From assembly GCA_016200895.1 (NCBI GenBank), contig JACQDX010000145.1:62001-126000 (forward strand): DNA of 64,000 nt. Reading direction: 5' to 3'. A program made the translations under genes and the position numbers. Numbering within the stretch: the stretch's first letter is position 1; every line of letters begins with the position of its first letter. Below are positions 43,327 to 51,273 of the stretch, in pieces. The notes under the pieces are model-generated. The model worked only from the letters and a program-made list of their open reading frames with translations, was not told where the DNA came from and searched no databases. This stretch comes from Burkholderiales bacterium (GTDB lineage: Bacteria > Pseudomonadota > Gammaproteobacteria > Burkholderiales > Burkholderiaceae_D).

Positions 43327-43806
43327 TGTATGGTCGATCGTTAGCCCTGCATTGATCTCTGTCAGACTGCGCATCAGGGTTTCTGAGTAATGCAGGCCAG
43401 CACTTGAGGTGGCATAGATCAGCCTGAGCAAGATGAAATATTCACCATCACAAAAATCGGTCACAGCAGGTAATTTGTATTTGATCTGTTCAATAAAGTC
43501 CAGCAATTGGGCTTCTTCTGCCAGCCATGCTGGCAAATTTTCCTCTGCCTCTGCATCGGCTGTATTTTCAACCAGGCCCGTACACCATTGCCTGGGGCCG
43601 CCATGAGGGCCAGAGCTAGCTGGCTGTTCTGCGCCTGCCAGACCGATCATCACCTGTGCGTCTTCGCCCCAACGCTTGAGCGTCTTGCTGTTATTGCTAA
43701 TGCGGGACACGGCACCATCGAGCTTCTTGTCATCCGCTGCCTGGGCAAACCTGTCGGCATCAAATTCTTCGCCGCCCACTTCGAGATAAAAACGCAGTAA
43801 TTTCAT
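43324..43806 (-). CDS. Hypothetical protein (160 aa)
   Basis: I do not recognise this protein. It is 160 residues, acidic and soluble, with an N-terminal KLLRFYLEVGGEEFDADRF that suggests a beta-alpha start, and a helical C-terminal half (LPAWLAEEAQLLDFIEQIK). The ATG at 43806 has a strong GGAGGC site; the frame is open further upstream without one. It is convergent with creD, and it may be the last gene of the minus-strand series from 48971, though a 200-base gap separates it from the isochorismatase-type gene. Confidence 0.72.
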   Translation of the reverse strand: MKLLRFYLEVGGEEFDADRFAQAADDKKLDGAVSRISNNSKTLKRWGEDAQVMIGLAGAEQPASSGPHGGPRQWCTGLVENTADAEAEENLPAWLAEEAQLLDFIEQIKYKLPAVTDFCDGEYFILLRLIYATSSAGLHYSETLMRSLTEINAGLTIDHT

Positions 43807-44006
43807 TCTTGCCTCCGTATCCAGGATTTGACAATGTGGTGCCATGCTCAGTCACCCGGCTGCGGGATAAACCAGCCAGGCCATCCTTATTCTAGTCGCG
43901 ATTGAAATTTTTGCAATTTTTATCACCATGAGACGCCCGGCCCGCTGCTTAACGGACCGATAGCGTCTCAAAATAAAACTACCAGCTTTTGCTCTGGAGA
44001 ACAGGA

Positions 44007-44546
44007 TTAAAAACGCAGCTCCTCAGTCTTGATCAGACTGGCAAACAGCCCATTCAAAGTCATATTGTGGTGCGCAATGATGGTGCTGGCGGGCAGCAAG
44101 GCTGTGTCATTGCAACTATGCGCGTCTTCCACCAAAATGACTTTGAAGCCCAGTTCGCTGGCAGCGCGGCAATTGGTATCGATGCAGTACTGGGTTTTAA
44201 GACCAGTGATGATAAGTTCCTGTATGCCTTTTGCGCGCAATTGCTGTATTAAGTCCGTGCCCTCAAAACAGCTGGGCCTGGTCTTTTCAAATACGGTATC
44301 CCTTTCCATATCGATCTTCAGTCCAGGCATGAATTGCCAGTTGGCGCTGCCTGCCTCTATCGGTGAGCCTTGCGGGCCAGTATGGCGCACGGCAAATACC
44401 GGCACACCGGCAGCGTGGGCTTTGTCGAGCAGGATATTGATATTGGTCAGCACCTGCTCTGCTGCATGGATAGTATCGCCCTGCAACAAGCCTACCTGCA
44501 TATCAATAATCAGCAGGACCGGGTTTGCATATGATTGTTGTTCCAT
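44007..44546 (-). CDS. Isochorismatase-family cysteine hydrolase
   Basis: A 179-residue cytoplasmic hydrolase of the isochorismatase/nicotinamidase superfamily. The catalytic Asp is in LLIIDMQVGLL (residue 14), Lys in FEKTRPSCF and Cys in ITGLKTQYCIDTNCR with the usual cis-peptide region before it. Family members hydrolyse amides or ureides such as nicotinamide or N-carbamoyl compounds; the substrate is unknown here. The ATG at 44546 follows AAGGAATC. Upstream lies a threonine-rich attenuator with its own promoter, which is unexpected for this enzyme family. Confidence 0.9.
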   Translation of the reverse strand: MEQQSYANPVLLIIDMQVGLLQGDTIHAAEQVLTNINILLDKAHAAGVPVFAVRHTGPQGSPIEAGSANWQFMPGLKIDMERDTVFEKTRPSCFEGTDLIQQLRAKGIQELIITGLKTQYCIDTNCRAASELGFKVILVEDAHSCNDTALLPASTIIAHHNMTLNGLFASLIKTEELRF

Positions 44547-44564
44547 TTTCTTGATTCCTTTTTT

Positions 44565-44600
44565 GCATTTCTGCAGCTCTGCATTTCTGCATTTCTGCAT
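44565..44600. repeat. Eight-base tandem repeat in an mRNA leader
   Basis: GCATTTCT is repeated about four and a half times, with one variant GCAGCTCT. It lies between the attenuator terminator and the start of the isochorismatase-type gene, so it belongs to the untranslated leader. Slippage here could change spacing but not a reading frame. Confidence 0.65.
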
Positions 44601-44626
44601 GGATAGATTGCCAGCGAACAGGCAAG

Positions 44627-44655
44627 AAAAAACCCCGCTCATTGCTGGCGGGGTT
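44627..44655 (-). terminator. Attenuator terminator
   Basis: Read on the minus strand, AACCCCGC (44655-44648) pairs with GCGGGGTT (44638-44631), followed by six T. The 5' arm can pair instead with an identical GCGGGGTT inside the leader peptide gene (44720-44713), which would prevent the terminator from forming. This mutually exclusive pairing is the classic attenuation arrangement. Confidence 0.8.
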
Positions 44656-44694
44656 TGCTATTTCAGGTAGCCTTCACTACCTATGATGACTCTA

Positions 44695-44781
44695 TCAAGC
44701 CGACTGCCAGCCAACCCCGCTACTACCGGTGGTAGTCGTGGTGACGGTGAAGCCAGTCGTGGTGGTCAGTTGAAATGTCAT
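44695..44781 (-). CDS. Threonine-rich leader peptide of an attenuator
   Basis: A 28-codon reading frame beginning MTFQLTTTTGFTVTTTTT and ending VGWQSA; 11 of its 28 residues are Thr, in runs of four and five. A ribosome short of charged threonine tRNA would stall in the second run. That would leave the following GCGGGGTT (44720-44713) free to pair with the 5' arm of the terminator at 44655-44648 and allow read-through. A hairpin ACTACC/GGTAGT lies at the end of the Thr run and another (GGTAG/CTACC) after the stop. The promoter is so close that the transcript probably starts at the A of this ATG. Confidence 0.72.
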   Translation of the reverse strand: MTFQLTTTTGFTVTTTTTGSSGVGWQSA

Positions 44782-44787
44782 GCGAAG

Positions 44788-44816
44788 AGTGTAGTTTCTC
44801 GATAGACAATAGTCAA
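44788..44816 (-). promoter_or_regulatory. Promoter of the threonine-rich leader, predicted leaderless
   Basis: On the minus strand TTGACT (44816-44811) and TACACT (44793-44788) are separated by 17 bases, a near-consensus sigma-70 promoter. The ATG of the leader peptide (44781) is seven bases after the -10 box, the normal distance for a transcription start. The mRNA would then have no 5' untranslated region. No ribosome binding site is present, in agreement. Confidence 0.72.
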
Positions 44817-44829
44817 GCTCAGGTAAATC

Positions 44830-45390
44830 TCATTTCTTCAGGAACTGCGGATATGCATTGATCTTCGCCTGCAAGCGTTGCGCCAGGCCAAAATCGGCTG
44901 TCAGCAATTCATCATGGATGAGCTGGGCCTCATCACGATAAGCAAGTATCTTTTCATTGCCCCAGTAATGCGGCGGGTGATACAGATTGGTAATGCGGTC
45001 AGCCATCTTGACCATCCAGATTTCTGCTGGTTGCTGCCTTATGCGGTCGAGGCTGTCACGCATCTGTTCAGCCTTGGTCGGCAGGCTGGTGTTCTTGGAC
45101 AGGGCTTGCACACCATCGGCCACAGCCAGACCAAATTCCTGTTTCAATAACTCGTGGCTGGCACTGGTATCTTCTATGGTGTCATGCAATAAGGCACATT
45201 GCACCGCCAGTGCGCCATCGGCATTGGTATTCGATTGCAAAGCCCAGATGACTTCCATGGCAACGCTGGCAATGTGGTTGATGTATTCCACACGCTCACC
45301 TTCTACCTTGCCACCATAGGTTTGCCCGCTATGCTGGCGCGATGAAAACGACCAGGCTTTTTCGTAGATATCCGGGGTCCAGGTATTCAT
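44830..45390 (-). CDS. HD-domain hydrolase, MESH1/SpoT-like
   Basis: A 186-residue single-domain HD phosphohydrolase. The metal-binding residues are visible: an early His in YINHIASVA, HDTIEDT, and the late Asp in VKMADRITNL. The arrangement is that of the hydrolase half of RelA/SpoT proteins and of MESH1, which remove pyrophosphate from (p)ppGpp or phosphate from NADPH. No synthetase or regulatory domain is present. AAAGGACG precedes the ATG. It is the fourth gene of a series with a YbdK-like ligase, an antiporter and an amidotransferase. Confidence 0.87.
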   Translation of the reverse strand: MNTWTPDIYEKAWSFSSRQHSGQTYGGKVEGERVEYINHIASVAMEVIWALQSNTNADGALAVQCALLHDTIEDTSASHELLKQEFGLAVADGVQALSKNTSLPTKAEQMRDSLDRIRQQPAEIWMVKMADRITNLYHPPHYWGNEKILAYRDEAQLIHDELLTADFGLAQRLQAKINAYPQFLKK

Positions 45391-45434
45391 CTTGTCGTCC
45401 TTTAAAATAAGCAGAAAAAACCGAAATATTCATC

Positions 45435-46580
45435 TTACATCGCCACCCACCTGGTACGGCGCCTGCGGTCGCGGAACATGTGGATGGCGGAATGCACCAT
45501 GCCTTCAGGGCTACCGCTTTCCTGGTATTGCTGGCGCAGGTACTGGGCATCATTGCCGGTGCGGGCCACTTCGCTTAAATGCGTCAGTGCGGCCACAGCA
45601 TCCAGGCTTTCTGCATGGGGTTTGAGCTTGTTCAGGGTGGCCAGTATGTCTTCGCGCAAGACTGCATTTTCATAGGTCTTGGGATGCACGGTGACGCCTT
45701 CAAAACCGAAACGGCAAGCCTGGAAACGGTTGTAGTTATACACGAGGTAATCATCTTCTACCGGTGGTGGTTCGCGCCTTTCCAGCAGGTAGGCGCACAG
45801 GACTTGCAGGTAGGCGGCCAGGGCAGCGGCTCTTTCTACATTTAGCGGAGTATCGCAGACGCGCAATTCTATGGTGCCGTATTCAGGCTTGGGGCGTATG
45901 TCCCAGTAAAAATCTTTCATGCTTTTGACGACCCCGGTTTTTTCCATTTTGCTGAAATAGCTGTGGGCAAACTCATCCCAGTTCAACACGAAAGGAGCAC
46001 GCCCGGACAGGGGGAAGGCATATACAGAGTTCAGGCGGGCAGAATTGAACAGGGTATCCCCGCCCTGCACATAAGGTGAGGAAGCAGACAGGGCAATGAA
46101 ATGCGGCACATAGCGGTTCAATGCATGCAACAGGAACATGGCATCGTCACCAGATGTGCAACCTATATGCACATGCTGGCCAAAGATGGTGAATTGCTTG
46201 GCCAGATAACCATACAGCGCTGATACTTCGACAAAACGTGGCTTGGAAAATATCTTGCGGTCTGTCCATTTCTGGAAGGGGTGTGTACCACCACCGCATA
46301 TGCCTATATTGAGGATATCGGCAGCCCGCACCAACGTGTCACGAATCTCGAGCAATTGGGTCAGGACACCGGTATACCTGGTTTGCACATCAGTGCAGAT
46401 TTCTATCATGCTCTGGGTAATTTCTGGCGTCACATTACCGGGAAAAGGCCGCTTCGCCAGCAGGTGCAAAAGATCAGGGCTCGCAGCGGTAAGATCAAAG
46501 TCTGACAGATTGACGAGTTGCAGTTCCAGTTCTACGCCCACGGAAAGGGCATTGGAATTCATGAAGTCTCCGAGTGGCAT
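45435..46580 (-). CDS. YbdK-like carboxylate-amine ligase (GCS2 family)
   Basis: A 381-residue member of the glutamate-cysteine ligase 2 family. It follows E. coli YbdK closely, from [11 protein letters not shown] and [12 protein letters not shown] to FGQHVHIGC and [12 protein letters not shown]. The family joins glutamate to an amine or amino acid using ATP; YbdK itself has weak glutamate-cysteine ligase activity. The start at 46580 (MPLGDF) matches the YbdK N-terminus and overlaps the antiporter stop (TAATG); an ATG at 46562 with its own GGAG is the alternative. Neighbours suggest gamma-glutamyl chemistry together with ion transport. Confidence 0.92.
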   Translation of the reverse strand: MPLGDFMNSNALSVGVELELQLVNLSDFDLTAASPDLLHLLAKRPFPGNVTPEITQSMIEICTDVQTRYTGVLTQLLEIRDTLVRAADILNIGICGGGTHPFQKWTDRKIFSKPRFVEVSALYGYLAKQFTIFGQHVHIGCTSGDDAMFLLHALNRYVPHFIALSASSPYVQGGDTLFNSARLNSVYAFPLSGRAPFVLNWDEFAHSYFSKMEKTGVVKSMKDFYWDIRPKPEYGTIELRVCDTPLNVERAAALAAYLQVLCAYLLERREPPPVEDDYLVYNYNRFQACRFGFEGVTVHPKTYENAVLREDILATLNKLKPHAESLDAVAALTHLSEVARTGNDAQYLRQQYQESGSPEGMVHSAIHMFRDRRRRTRWVAM

Positions 46581-46581
46581 A

Positions 46582-47778
46582 TTATTGCTCCATTTCTTCC
46601 GGAGTTTCTTTGGCGGCAAACAAGGCCAGGTGGGTCAGGATGGGGCCAGCAATTTCCAGTATCAGGGTCATGGCAACCAGGGCAAACCATTCATTGGTCA
46701 TGGCCATGCCCAGCTTGTTTGGTTGCTCAAGATTGAGGATCAAAAAGACGGAAACCGGTGCCAACCCCAGGCCACTGAGCATGCCCTTGCGCATCGATAT
46801 ACCGCTGACTGGTGCCAGCAGCGTCGTGACGATGATCTTGCTACCCAGGCGCATAACCAGCAACAGGCTACCCAGCATGGCCCCCGCCAGCACCTGAGTC
46901 CAGGGTAGCGTAGACGCTGCAAAAACGAACAGCACTACCGCCAACAGTTCGCCCAGGACACCAAAATTTCTTTGTGTCCGGCCAAGGCTAATGCGTCTGT
47001 GTCTGGCAACCAGGCCAAAACTCAGGGTCGCCAATATCGGCGACAAACCACCGGCATGGGTCAGCGCAACCAGCACTATGACAGCAAAGGCAAAGCCCAA
47101 GGTCGCATCCTGTGCCTGTCGGCCACGCCAGCGCAATATCGTGGGTAGCAAGATGCCAAAGATGGTACCTGCCAATAACGAAGCACAAGCCACCAGCATG
47201 ACATGCAAACTCTGGGCAGAAGCTTTCAATATATCCCCAGGCCCTTGCATGACCCAGTACACCAGGATGAGTTTGAAGGCAAATACTGCCAGCACGGAAT
47301 TGATGGCCGTCAAATGCAGAATGCGCTCGCTGACCTGGCCCGAACTGCGCTGCTCATTAATCACACGCAATACGGCAGCAGGTGAAGAGGACATTGCCAG
47401 TGCGGCCAGCAATAGCGACATCAACTGTGTGCTGCCATACCATAAGGCCACACAATATACGGTCGCAAAGGTGGCACCTGCTTCCAGCAAACCAGTCACT
47501 GCAATCCATGGGTTAATACGCAGCCAGTGCAAATTGATGCGGTAAGCAAACTCAAACAACATCAGCCCAAAAGCGATATTCGCCAACAGCACCAGGCTAT
47601 GGTTGTCCAGCGGCGACAGATAGTCAGGAAACAGATTCACCAGCACAAACCCGGTCAGGGCATACACGCTGATACGCGGCAGGTGCACGACACGATTGAG
47701 AATATCCCCCAGCAGCCATGCCAGCGCAAGCACGCAGGGCCAAGCCATCTGGCTGATATTGATGGAAAATTCAGTCAT
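46582..47778 (-). CDS. CPA2-type cation/proton antiporter
   Basis: A 398-residue membrane protein with about 11-12 helices, of the Na_H_Exchanger (CPA2) family. It lacks the C-terminal nucleotide-binding RCK domain of Kef systems. Conserved helices include [20 protein letters not shown] and a later [30 protein letters not shown] precedes the ATG at 47778; a longer frame reaches back into the amidotransferase gene and is rejected. It is coupled to the YbdK-like gene. Confidence 0.9.
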   Translation of the reverse strand: MTEFSINISQMAWPCVLALAWLLGDILNRVVHLPRISVYALTGFVLVNLFPDYLSPLDNHSLVLLANIAFGLMLFEFAYRINLHWLRINPWIAVTGLLEAGATFATVYCVALWYGSTQLMSLLLAALAMSSSPAAVLRVINEQRSSGQVSERILHLTAINSVLAVFAFKLILVYWVMQGPGDILKASAQSLHVMLVACASLLAGTIFGILLPTILRWRGRQAQDATLGFAFAVIVLVALTHAGGLSPILATLSFGLVARHRRISLGRTQRNFGVLGELLAVVLFVFAASTLPWTQVLAGAMLGSLLLVMRLGSKIIVTTLLAPVSGISMRKGMLSGLGLAPVSVFLILNLEQPNKLGMAMTNEWFALVAMTLILEIAGPILTHLALFAAKETPEEMEQ

Positions 47779-47807
47779 GCAGTCTCCTTGTCGGACCAGG
47801 CTTTTTT

Positions 47808-48971
47808 TTAGAATCGGGTTTCTCTGGCAGCCCGCAAAAAACTGTCCAGTATGGGCGTGCAATCAAGCAGATCGCTCTGCCCCGTCAGATGAAATTCAGG
47901 ATGCCATTGCAAGCCCACAACAAATTTGGCTTTTTGGTAGCGTATTGCTTCAACGATGTTATCTGCAGGTGAAATTGCTTCTACCTTGATGTCCCTGCCC
48001 AGATTCTTGATGGATTGATGATGGATGGAATTGACTTTGGCGACGACACCTGGCGGGAACAATTGTGCCAGTGAAGATTGCGGGGTGAATTGCAATTCAT
48101 GGCCATGCTGGTCATACAGTTCATTCACGTGGGCAATGGCACCGGGCACTTCGGTGACGATGTCCTGATACAGGCTGCCTCCAAAAGCCACATTCAATAA
48201 CTGGCAACCGCGGCAAATGCCCAGCAGCGGCTTATCGGCTTCAATGAACTCATGCAAAAGCTCAAGTTCATACATATCGCGGGTGCGGTCACCATTCCAT
48301 TCAGGGCGGGTGGATTGCTGTGAATAACTCTCGGGTGCCACGTCAGCACCGCCTTGCAGGACCAGGCCATCCAGATGCCTGGCGTAATCGCGCAAGCGTA
48401 TATTGCTGGGTCGTATCAGGCCATTTGTGTTGACAGAGGGGATCATGAACACCATTACATCACGCGCCATGACCCATTGCGCGATTGACTCTTCCAGATA
48501 TTGCAGGGTCTTGCTGGAGAGGCCCTTGGAACCACTCTTGGGATGGAATATCCTGGCGGATACACCTATCTTCAGCGTGCGCTGGGTGATGCCTTTTGCG
48601 GTACGCATGGAGGTTGCACGCAAGCGCGCAGTAATGACACGTAGCATCGTGCGCCAGGGTGATTCATCGATCAGGTAAGGCGCTTGTCTGTCAGCTTGAC
48701 CCTTGGCTGCAGGCTGGGCCAAAGTCTCAGTTTGAGTCACTGCAATGGCAGACTGAGTTGTTGCTGGCTGCGTGGTGGCTTGCGAAATAGGATGGGGGAC
48801 GGGCTTCGGGACGGGCTGCGTGCTTGTCTGTGTAGTCAATGGCGCATCCGGTAAGGCTCCCGGTAAGGCTCCCGGTGCAATATGAACAGGCAAGCTTGTT
48901 GGCACAGGAGACTGCACTAGCTCTGTTTTTTTTGCGTCTTGAGGTGCTTGATCATTTTTTTCGTCCGGCAT
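47808..48971 (-). CDS. PuuD-like class I glutamine amidotransferase / gamma-glutamyl hydrolase
   Basis: A 387-residue protein. The C-terminal 260 residues form a peptidase C26/PuuD-type domain with GLVLQGGADVAPESY, the nucleophile Cys in LLGICRGCQLLNVAFGGSLYQD (in parts), and the catalytic His-x-Glu in GLQWHPEF. Such enzymes cleave gamma-glutamyl amides. Residues 1-100 are an unusual Pro/Thr/Gln-rich disordered extension with small repeats (GALPGALPDA, QPVPKPVPHP). First gene of a four-gene series with antiporter, YbdK-like ligase and HD hydrolase. Confidence 0.9.
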   Translation of the reverse strand: MPDEKNDQAPQDAKKTELVQSPVPTSLPVHIAPGALPGALPDAPLTTQTSTQPVPKPVPHPISQATTQPATTQSAIAVTQTETLAQPAAKGQADRQAPYLIDESPWRTMLRVITARLRATSMRTAKGITQRTLKIGVSARIFHPKSGSKGLSSKTLQYLEESIAQWVMARDVMVFMIPSVNTNGLIRPSNIRLRDYARHLDGLVLQGGADVAPESYSQQSTRPEWNGDRTRDMYELELLHEFIEADKPLLGICRGCQLLNVAFGGSLYQDIVTEVPGAIAHVNELYDQHGHELQFTPQSSLAQLFPPGVVAKVNSIHHQSIKNLGRDIKVEAISPADNIVEAIRYQKAKFVVGLQWHPEFHLTGQSDLLDCTPILDSFLRAARETRF

Positions 48972-49342
48972 GGTATCTATCCATCGCTGATAAGCTGAAA
49001 TGTGTCTGCATTCTCATGCTGATAGCAAATTACATGCAAAAGAAAGCGGTGTTACATCAGAGACAGCAGAGACAGATATGGCAAATTCCCTGATTTCACT
49101 AATGTCGCCAGGCACAAATCGCGCAAAATGCACGTCGCAATGGTGTACGCGCATACCTGAGTGACATACTACACTGCTGGTGAGCCTGGGTCTGTCAGAT
49201 AACGCCTACTCAGCAGCAAAGCTCATTTTCCAGACATGCTTTGCGCTTCCCTTACTCAGTATAGTTCAAATCTATTTTTTTGAAATGTCCTGCAAGAGTG
49301 GATAACATCCTGCTTTTATCTGAATTTGATCATGTGCTGGCA
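48972..49342. other. Intergenic region without a gene
   Basis: About 370 bases between the amidotransferase start and the end of the next antiporter gene. No convincing reading frame, repeat or terminator was found. The promoter of the amidotransferase series must lie at its left end. Confidence 0.5.
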
Positions 49343-50599
49343 TCACAGCAAGAACAGCAATGCCGCCACCACCGTCGGTGGTGAAGCCCCTAGCAGCAAC
49401 CCCACTGCACCTATGGATTCATCATTGAAGCCGCGCCTCAACAAAGCCACACCCGCAGGGTTGGGGGCATTGGCAATAACAGTCAGGCCGCCACCGGCAA
49501 CAGCACCGGCGACCAGCAAATATTTCGCTTGCTCGCTCAGGCCCGCAATCAATGAACCCAGGTAAGTCAGTGCCGCATTATCCGTAATCGCAGTCAGGCC
49601 CAGCGCCGCAAAAAACAGCGTATGCGGTTTCAGGCTCGCTACGATGGGTTGCAACCACCATTGCTGCATGCCACCCAGCACTACCAAACCAGCGAGAAAG
49701 AAACCAACCAGCAAGCCTTCTTTTAAAATCAGGGGGTTTTGATAACGTTCATACGCCTGGGTATAACCCATGAAGAACAGGAACAAGCCCAGGAAGAATA
49801 CCGGATGATGCGCAAACAAGACCACACCCGCCAGAAAGACCAGATGGATCAGGCTGACGATCAGCGGCACAGGCGTAGCTGGCGCGATAGTTTCCGTGTT
49901 TTCTGCGGTGATATGCTTACGCAAAAGCAGTGTGACGATGGTGGCGTTGAACAACACCGCAACTGCGGCTTTCAAACCAAAAGTCGCCAGCATGAAAGAG
50001 CTGTCCCATTGCCAGGCAGTAGCGACCATCAGCACTGGTGGCGCAGCGTAAGACGTGAGCGTACCGCCAATAGAGACATTCACAAACAAAACACCCAGCG
50101 CCGCATACTTCAGCCACTCTGGCATGCCTTGACGAAAAATTCTCGGTGCCAGCATCAAGGCAGCCAGTGTCATAGCTGCAGGTTCAGTAATCAGTGAGCC
50201 CAGCAGTGGTACTACCGCCAGGCCAAACCAGACCATCGCCAGCGCATCAGGCACAGGCGTGAAACGCGCCAGCACTTTGAGCGCACGGCCGACAATCTCC
50301 AGCACCGGACGAGATGCTGCCACCACCATGACAACAAAGACAAACAGGGGTTCAGTATATTGACGCGACTCAGCATAGGCCACTGCAGCATCACCACCAG
50401 ACACCAGGGCCATAACGACGATGAGCACAAAAGCCCAGAAACCAAATACAACTTCCACTTCACCCAGGAGGTGAAACAGACCCGCATGTCTTTCATGCCG
50501 GTGCGCCAGTTCTTCAAAGAATTTGGCGCTGAAAGTGTGTAACAGGGCCAGGCCGAAAATCACTGCACCCAGGGTTTCCATTAAGCTCATCACGTCCAT
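49343..50599 (-). CDS. Putative Na+/H+ antiporter (Na_H_antiport_3 type)
   Basis: A 418-residue inner membrane protein with about ten to twelve helices. The N-terminus HTFSAKFFEELAHRHERHAG and the segment FVNVSIGGTLTSYAAPPVLMVA match the family of putative sodium/proton antiporters (Pfam Na_H_antiport_3), which is only distantly related to NhaB/NhaD. GGTLTSYAAPP is the likely ion-binding re-entrant part. Single gene; ends without a clear terminator. Confidence 0.87.
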   Translation of the reverse strand: MDVMSLMETLGAVIFGLALLHTFSAKFFEELAHRHERHAGLFHLLGEVEVVFGFWAFVLIVVMALVSGGDAAVAYAESRQYTEPLFVFVVMVVAASRPVLEIVGRALKVLARFTPVPDALAMVWFGLAVVPLLGSLITEPAAMTLAALMLAPRIFRQGMPEWLKYAALGVLFVNVSIGGTLTSYAAPPVLMVATAWQWDSSFMLATFGLKAAVAVLFNATIVTLLLRKHITAENTETIAPATPVPLIVSLIHLVFLAGVVLFAHHPVFFLGLFLFFMGYTQAYERYQNPLILKEGLLVGFFLAGLVVLGGMQQWWLQPIVASLKPHTLFFAALGLTAITDNAALTYLGSLIAGLSEQAKYLLVAGAVAGGGLTVIANAPNPAGVALLRRGFNDESIGAVGLLLGASPPTVVAALLFLL

Positions 50600-50676
50600 T
50601 CCAGCATCAATACAGACACATATCTTACACGAGTGTGAGCATGCTTACGAGCTAAACCGGAGTGGCACAGAGCGAT

Positions 50677-50707
50677 AAAAACCTTGCCATTTTGCATTAG
50701 GCAGGGT
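50677..50707 (-). terminator. Terminator after the small membrane protein gene
   Basis: On the minus strand ACCCTGCC (50707-50700) pairs with GGCAAGGT (50688-50681), with one G-U pair, and five T follow. It lies about 60 bases after the stop at 50766 and would end the transcript that may come from the bacteriocin locus. Confidence 0.8.
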
Positions 50708-50765
50708 TCAAAATCGCTATTTTTTTGCTCACCAATGCAGGGGAGTACAGCAATCCAGAGCGCAA

Positions 50766-51167
50766 TCACATCCCGGCAAACCTACGCATTGCCATAGCTT
50801 GCAGAATACTATCCTTGATACAATCAACCAGGGCACACAAGATAAATGCATCTGTCATACCCAGTTTATATTCAGCCCAGTTCCTGGTCATGATCAAAAA
50901 CAGCGCCAGGAAAAAGAACACAATGCCAGTCCACTGCGCCCTGAGGTTAATCCTCATCGTCATTGCGCTTGTTTTTTTGCTTTCTTCAAAGACCGTATAG
51001 GCTTCCAGCATGATAAAAGCCGAGAGCGGCACCCAGAAGGTCCACATTGGCGCACCATCCAGAATACCGTGTATCGTAAAAAATAAGAACACGGCCACAT
51101 TGGCAAACAGCGCAAGGTACACAGCCGTTTTGCTGGTTTCAAAAACACTCTTTTTTTCTACAGTCAC
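50766..51167 (-). CDS. Hypothetical four-helix membrane protein
   Basis: A 133-residue inner membrane protein with helices at about residues 13-33, 40-58, 78-96 and 103-122. I do not recognise a family. The start is a GTG at 51167 with GGGGA upstream. It lies 106 bases after the C39 exporter gene on the same strand and ends at a terminator. This position would suit an immunity protein of the bacteriocin locus, but its codon use is more like the chromosome core, so it may be unrelated. Confidence 0.7.
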   Translation of the reverse strand: MTVEKKSVFETSKTAVYLALFANVAVFLFFTIHGILDGAPMWTFWVPLSAFIMLEAYTVFEESKKTSAMTMRINLRAQWTGIVFFFLALFLIMTRNWAEYKLGMTDAFILCALVDCIKDSILQAMAMRRFAGM

Positions 51168-51273
51168 TTGCTTGTCCCCAATGTATTGAATCAGTCAAAC
51201 TTCTTATCACAGACAACAACTATATCTGGAAGATCATTTTTTCTTCACCAGATATTTACAAAAAATTTACTAC

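Noticed and set aside
44007-44642. Longer start of the isochorismatase-type gene at 44642
   Set aside because: The extra 32 residues are encoded by the eight-base tandem repeat and the terminator region; the start at 44546 has a ribosome binding site.
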